From: Brachybacterium sp.
GTDB lineage: Bacteria; Actinomycetota; Actinomycetes; Actinomycetales; Dermabacteraceae
Direction of reading: 5' to 3'
Length of the DNA stretch: 7,099 nt
NCBI GenBank assembly: GCA_027322375.1
Contig: DAHVRS010000393.1
Location: 1 to 7,099, forward strand
A program made the translations under genes and the position numbers. Below are positions 4,869 through 7,099 of this stretch, piece by piece. The first letter of the stretch is position 1. Each line of letters starts with the position of its first letter. The notes beneath the pieces were generated by a model. The model ran no database searches and was not told the origin of the DNA. It worked only from the letters and a program-made list of their open reading frames with translations.

Positions 4869-6697
4869 TGCAGGTGATCGCGACCGCCGGGCACGTCGAC
4901 CACGGCAAGTCCACGCTCGTGCGTGCCCTGACCGGCATCGAACCGGACCGCCTCGCCGAGGAGACCCGCCGCGGCCTCACCATCGAGCTCGGCTTCGCCT
5001 GGACCACGCTGCCTTCCGGTCAGGAAGTCTCGTTCGTGGACGTGCCCGGGCATGAACGGTTCCTCGGCACCATGCTCGCAGGCCTCGGTCCCGCACCGAT
5101 CGTATGCTTCGTGGTCGCTGCCGACGAGGGCTGGCGCGCCCAGTCCTCCGACCACCGCGACGCCCTCGCCGCACTCGGCATCAACCAGGGTCTGCTCGTC
5201 ATCACCCGCACCGACCTCGCCCCCGACCGGGTCGACGCGGTGATCGCCGAGGCCCGCGCTGAGCTCGCCGGCACCGGTCTCGCAGAGGCCCCCGCCGTGG
5301 CCGTCTCCGCAGTGACCGGGGAGGGGATGGACGCGCTGCGGGCCCGGCTCGACGAGGTGGTCGCCGCGGCCCCCGCCCCGGACCCGGACGCCCGGATCCG
5401 GCTGTGGGTGGACCGGGCCTTCACCATCGGCGGCGCGGGCACCGTCGTCACCGGCACCCTCGCCGCCGGGACCCTCCACCGCGGCGACCGCCTCTCCGTC
5501 CACAGCAGCCACGACGGGAAGAGCGCACGAGGCGAAGCGGGATCGGGGGAGGCCGACGGCGTGGAGGTGCGGGTTCGCGGCCTGCAGAGCCATGGCGAAA
5601 CGCTCGACGCGCTCGTTCCCGTCCGACGCGCGGCCGTGAACCTCCGCGGCATCGACGCAGATCGGCTCGGCCGCGGGGACGTGCTGCTCACCCCCGGCGC
5701 CTGGCATCTCACCACGACGATCGACGTGCGCCGCATGAGCGGGCAGGGCTTCGCCGACGGGCCGGGCGGGGTCCTCGTCCATCTGGGGACTGCCGCGGTT
5801 CCCGCCCACGTGCGTCCCTTCGGACAGGACCACGCTCGCCTTGCCCTCGCCCGTCCGCTCCCGCTCGCCGTGGGGGACGCGATGGTGCTGCGCGGCGGCG
5901 GCGCCCGCGCCGTGCAGGGCGGAGTCGAGGTGCTCGACGTGGACCCGCCCGCCCTGACCCGTCGCGGGGACGGCACCCGCCGCGCCAGGGTGCTCGCCGC
6001 GATGCCGCGCGGCGGTGATCTGGCCGGAGAGGTCACGCGCCGCGGCGCGCTCGCGGAGGAGATCGCGCACCGCTACGGACTCACCGTGCCTGCGGTGCTG
6101 CCTGAGGGGGTCGAGCGGCACGGGCAGCACCTCGTCGCCGCTGATGCGATGCAGAACTGGGCCGAGCGCCTCACCGTGCTGGTCCGCTCCGCCCGCGAGA
6201 CGGACCCGCTCTCCGCCGGCGTCCCGGACAAGGCCGCGGCCGATGCCCTCGCCCTGCCTGCCCCCGCTCTGCTCGACGCGGTCGTGCAGGCGGCAGGGCT
6301 GCTCCGCGCCGGCGGGAGGATCCGGGAAGAGGCCGCAACACAGGGACTCGGCGCGGCAGAAGCTGGCGTCGCCGCGCTCGAGCAACGGCTCGCGGGAGCG
6401 CACTTCCACGCCCCGGAGGCGGAGGACCTCGCCGCGCTGGGGCTCGGTGCGCGGGAGCTCGCCGCCGCCGCCGCGCAGGGGCGACTGCTGCGACTGGAGG
6501 GGGAGGTGGTGCTGCTGCCCTCCGCGCCGGCCCTCGCCATGCGGGAGCTGGCCCAGCTCGAGCAGCCCTTCACCACGAGCCAGGCCCGGCAGGCGCTCGG
6601 CACCACGCGGCGTATCGCGATCCCGCTGCTCGAGCACCTCGATGCTCGCGGCTGGACGCGCCGGGTCGATGCTGGGCACCGCGAGGTGGTGCGCTGA
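4868..6697 (+). CDS. selB: Selenocysteine-specific elongation factor SelB
   Basis: SelB is a GTPase that binds selenocysteyl-tRNA-Sec and the SECIS hairpin and delivers the tRNA to UGA codons on the ribosome. It has 609 residues (E. coli SelB 614). The GTPase domain (about 1-170) shows G1 GHVDHGKST (8-16), G2 RGLTIELGF (35-43), G3 DVPGHE (58-63), G4 TRTD (113-116) and G5 SAVTGEG (147-153). Domain II contains VDRAFTIGGAGTVVTGTLAAG (181-201) and a small Gly/Ser/acidic insertion at about 213-231. After domain III, from about residue 370, comes the alanine-rich winged-helix region. Its last module, ARQALGTTRRIAIPLLEHLD (573-592) followed by GWTRRV, matches the RNA-binding winged helix 4 of E. coli SelB as I recall it. 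The G4 motif has Arg where E. coli SelB has Lys. It ends the selC-selA-selB group and converges on the next gene. Confidence 0.97.
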   Translation: MQVIATAGHVDHGKSTLVRALTGIEPDRLAEETRRGLTIELGFAWTTLPSGQEVSFVDVPGHERFLGTMLAGLGPAPIVCFVVAADEGWRAQSSDHRDALAALGINQGLLVITRTDLAPDRVDAVIAEARAELAGTGLAEAPAVAVSAVTGEGMDALRARLDEVVAAAPAPDPDARIRLWVDRAFTIGGAGTVVTGTLAAGTLHRGDRLSVHSSHDGKSARGEAGSGEADGVEVRVRGLQSHGETLDALVPVRRAAVNLRGIDADRLGRGDVLLTPGAWHLTTTIDVRRMSGQGFADGPGGVLVHLGTAAVPAHVRPFGQDHARLALARPLPLAVGDAMVLRGGGARAVQGGVEVLDVDPPALTRRGDGTRRARVLAAMPRGGDLAGEVTRRGALAEEIAHRYGLTVPAVLPEGVERHGQHLVAADAMQNWAERLTVLVRSARETDPLSAGVPDKAAADALALPAPALLDAVVQAAGLLRAGGRIREEAATQGLGAAEAGVAALEQRLAGAHFHAPEAEDLAALGLGARELAAAAAQGRLLRLEGEVVLLPSAPALAMRELAQLEQPFTTSQARQALGTTRRIAIPLLEHLDARGWTRRVDAGHREVVR

Positions 6698-6716
6698 GCA
6701 CGGAGGGGGCGGGGAG

Positions 6717-7099
6717 CTAGCGCCCGATTCCCCACGTGGCCTTCGCGTGCAGATACTGCTGGTGCGCACGGACCACGGTGTTCCCGGCGCGCAGATACCA
6801 GGGGTGCGCAGCAGTGCCCTGGACGGTCTGGGTCTTGCGCAGCGAAGGGATCTCGACGAGGGAGCCGTCCCGCAGCCACAGCAGGACCGCCCCTCCGGGC
6901 TCGTGCATCGCAGGGACGATCACCTGATGGACCCGCTCCCAGGGCACCGCGCCGCGCTCACCCAGCATCGTCGACCAGGACACGCCGTGCTCATCGACGC
7001 GGGCACAGGCCCGGCGCGCGAGCAGGAACAGCCCGGTGCCCGCCACGATGATCACCAGCCCCACCAGCACCGTGATGACCGCGGCGAGCGGACCGTCCT
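6717..7099 (-). CDS. Small membrane protein with probable bacterial PH-like domain (partial, N-terminus off the window)
   Basis: The minus-strand frame is open from the right edge to a TAG at 6717-6719, giving 126 visible residues. A GTG at 7070 could start it, but the frame continues upstream without a stop and adds residues (DGPLAAVIT) that belong to the same hydrophobic stretch, so the true start is probably outside the window. One membrane helix (roughly the first 28 visible residues, LAAVIT to FLLA) is followed by ARVDEHGVSW, VPWERVHQV, VLLWLRDGSLVEIPSL and a C-terminal helix. This order resembles the actinobacterial 'PH domain-containing' membrane proteins (bPH_6-like). Function is unknown. 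It converges on selB with a gap of 19 bases and is probably unrelated to Sec metabolism. Confidence 0.7.
   Translation of the reverse strand, partial: DGPLAAVITVLVGLVIIVAGTGLFLLARRACARVDEHGVSWSTMLGERGAVPWERVHQVIVPAMHEPGGAVLLWLRDGSLVEIPSLRKTQTVQGTAAHPWYLRAGNTVVRAHQQYLHAKATWGIGR

Noticed and set aside
6707..6725. Hairpin GGGCG/CGCCC as a terminator between selB and the PH-like gene
   Set aside because: It has only five pairs with a nine-base loop and no T-tract, in a very GC-rich stretch where such pairings arise by chance.
4175..6769. An 864-residue open frame on the minus strand, opposite selA and selB
   Set aside because: selA and selB are unmistakable on the other strand. The antisense product has no recognisable domain and its composition is what a GC-rich shadow frame gives.

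Overview
The window is very GC-rich, with G or C at most third codon positions and tight, often overlapping genes. Together with the protein sequences this suggests an actinobacterium (Actinomycetota); I cannot name the genus. It holds the distal part of a membrane-bound formate dehydrogenase operon followed by an apparently complete selenocysteine (Sec) synthesis and insertion locus.

Layout. Positions 2-91 are the last codons of an upstream gene, most likely the catalytic formate dehydrogenase subunit. It overlaps by four bases (ATGA) an FdnH-type iron-sulfur subunit (88-1089), which overlaps in the same way an NrfD-type membrane anchor (1086-2210). On the opposite strand and convergent is selD (2223-3233, selenophosphate synthetase). 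About 100 bp of divergent control region (3234-3333) separates selD from selC (tRNA-Sec, anticodon UCA, 3334-3428). selA (3477-4868) and selB (4868-6697) follow on the same strand. At the right edge a convergent partial gene (6717-7099, minus) encodes a small membrane protein with a probable bacterial PH-like domain.

How the genes work together. SelD makes selenophosphate. Seryl-tRNA-Sec, formed by a host seryl-tRNA synthetase not seen here, is converted to selenocysteyl-tRNA by SelA. SelB carries it to the ribosome at a UGA codon followed by a SECIS hairpin. The likely client is the formate dehydrogenase catalytic subunit just outside the left edge. Formate electrons would pass through the four [4Fe-4S] clusters of the second subunit to menaquinone through the NrfD anchor.

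I do not see an undescribed system. All the main genes belong to known families. The points worth a second look are fine-scale: tRNA-Sec stem geometry, pairing between the tRNA leader and its CCA end, possible co-transcription of selC with selAB, a possibly leaderless selD, a short SelD C-terminus, and FdnH paired with NrfD rather than a cytochrome b subunit. No mobile element, CRISPR array or gene-free stretch over 300 bases was seen.
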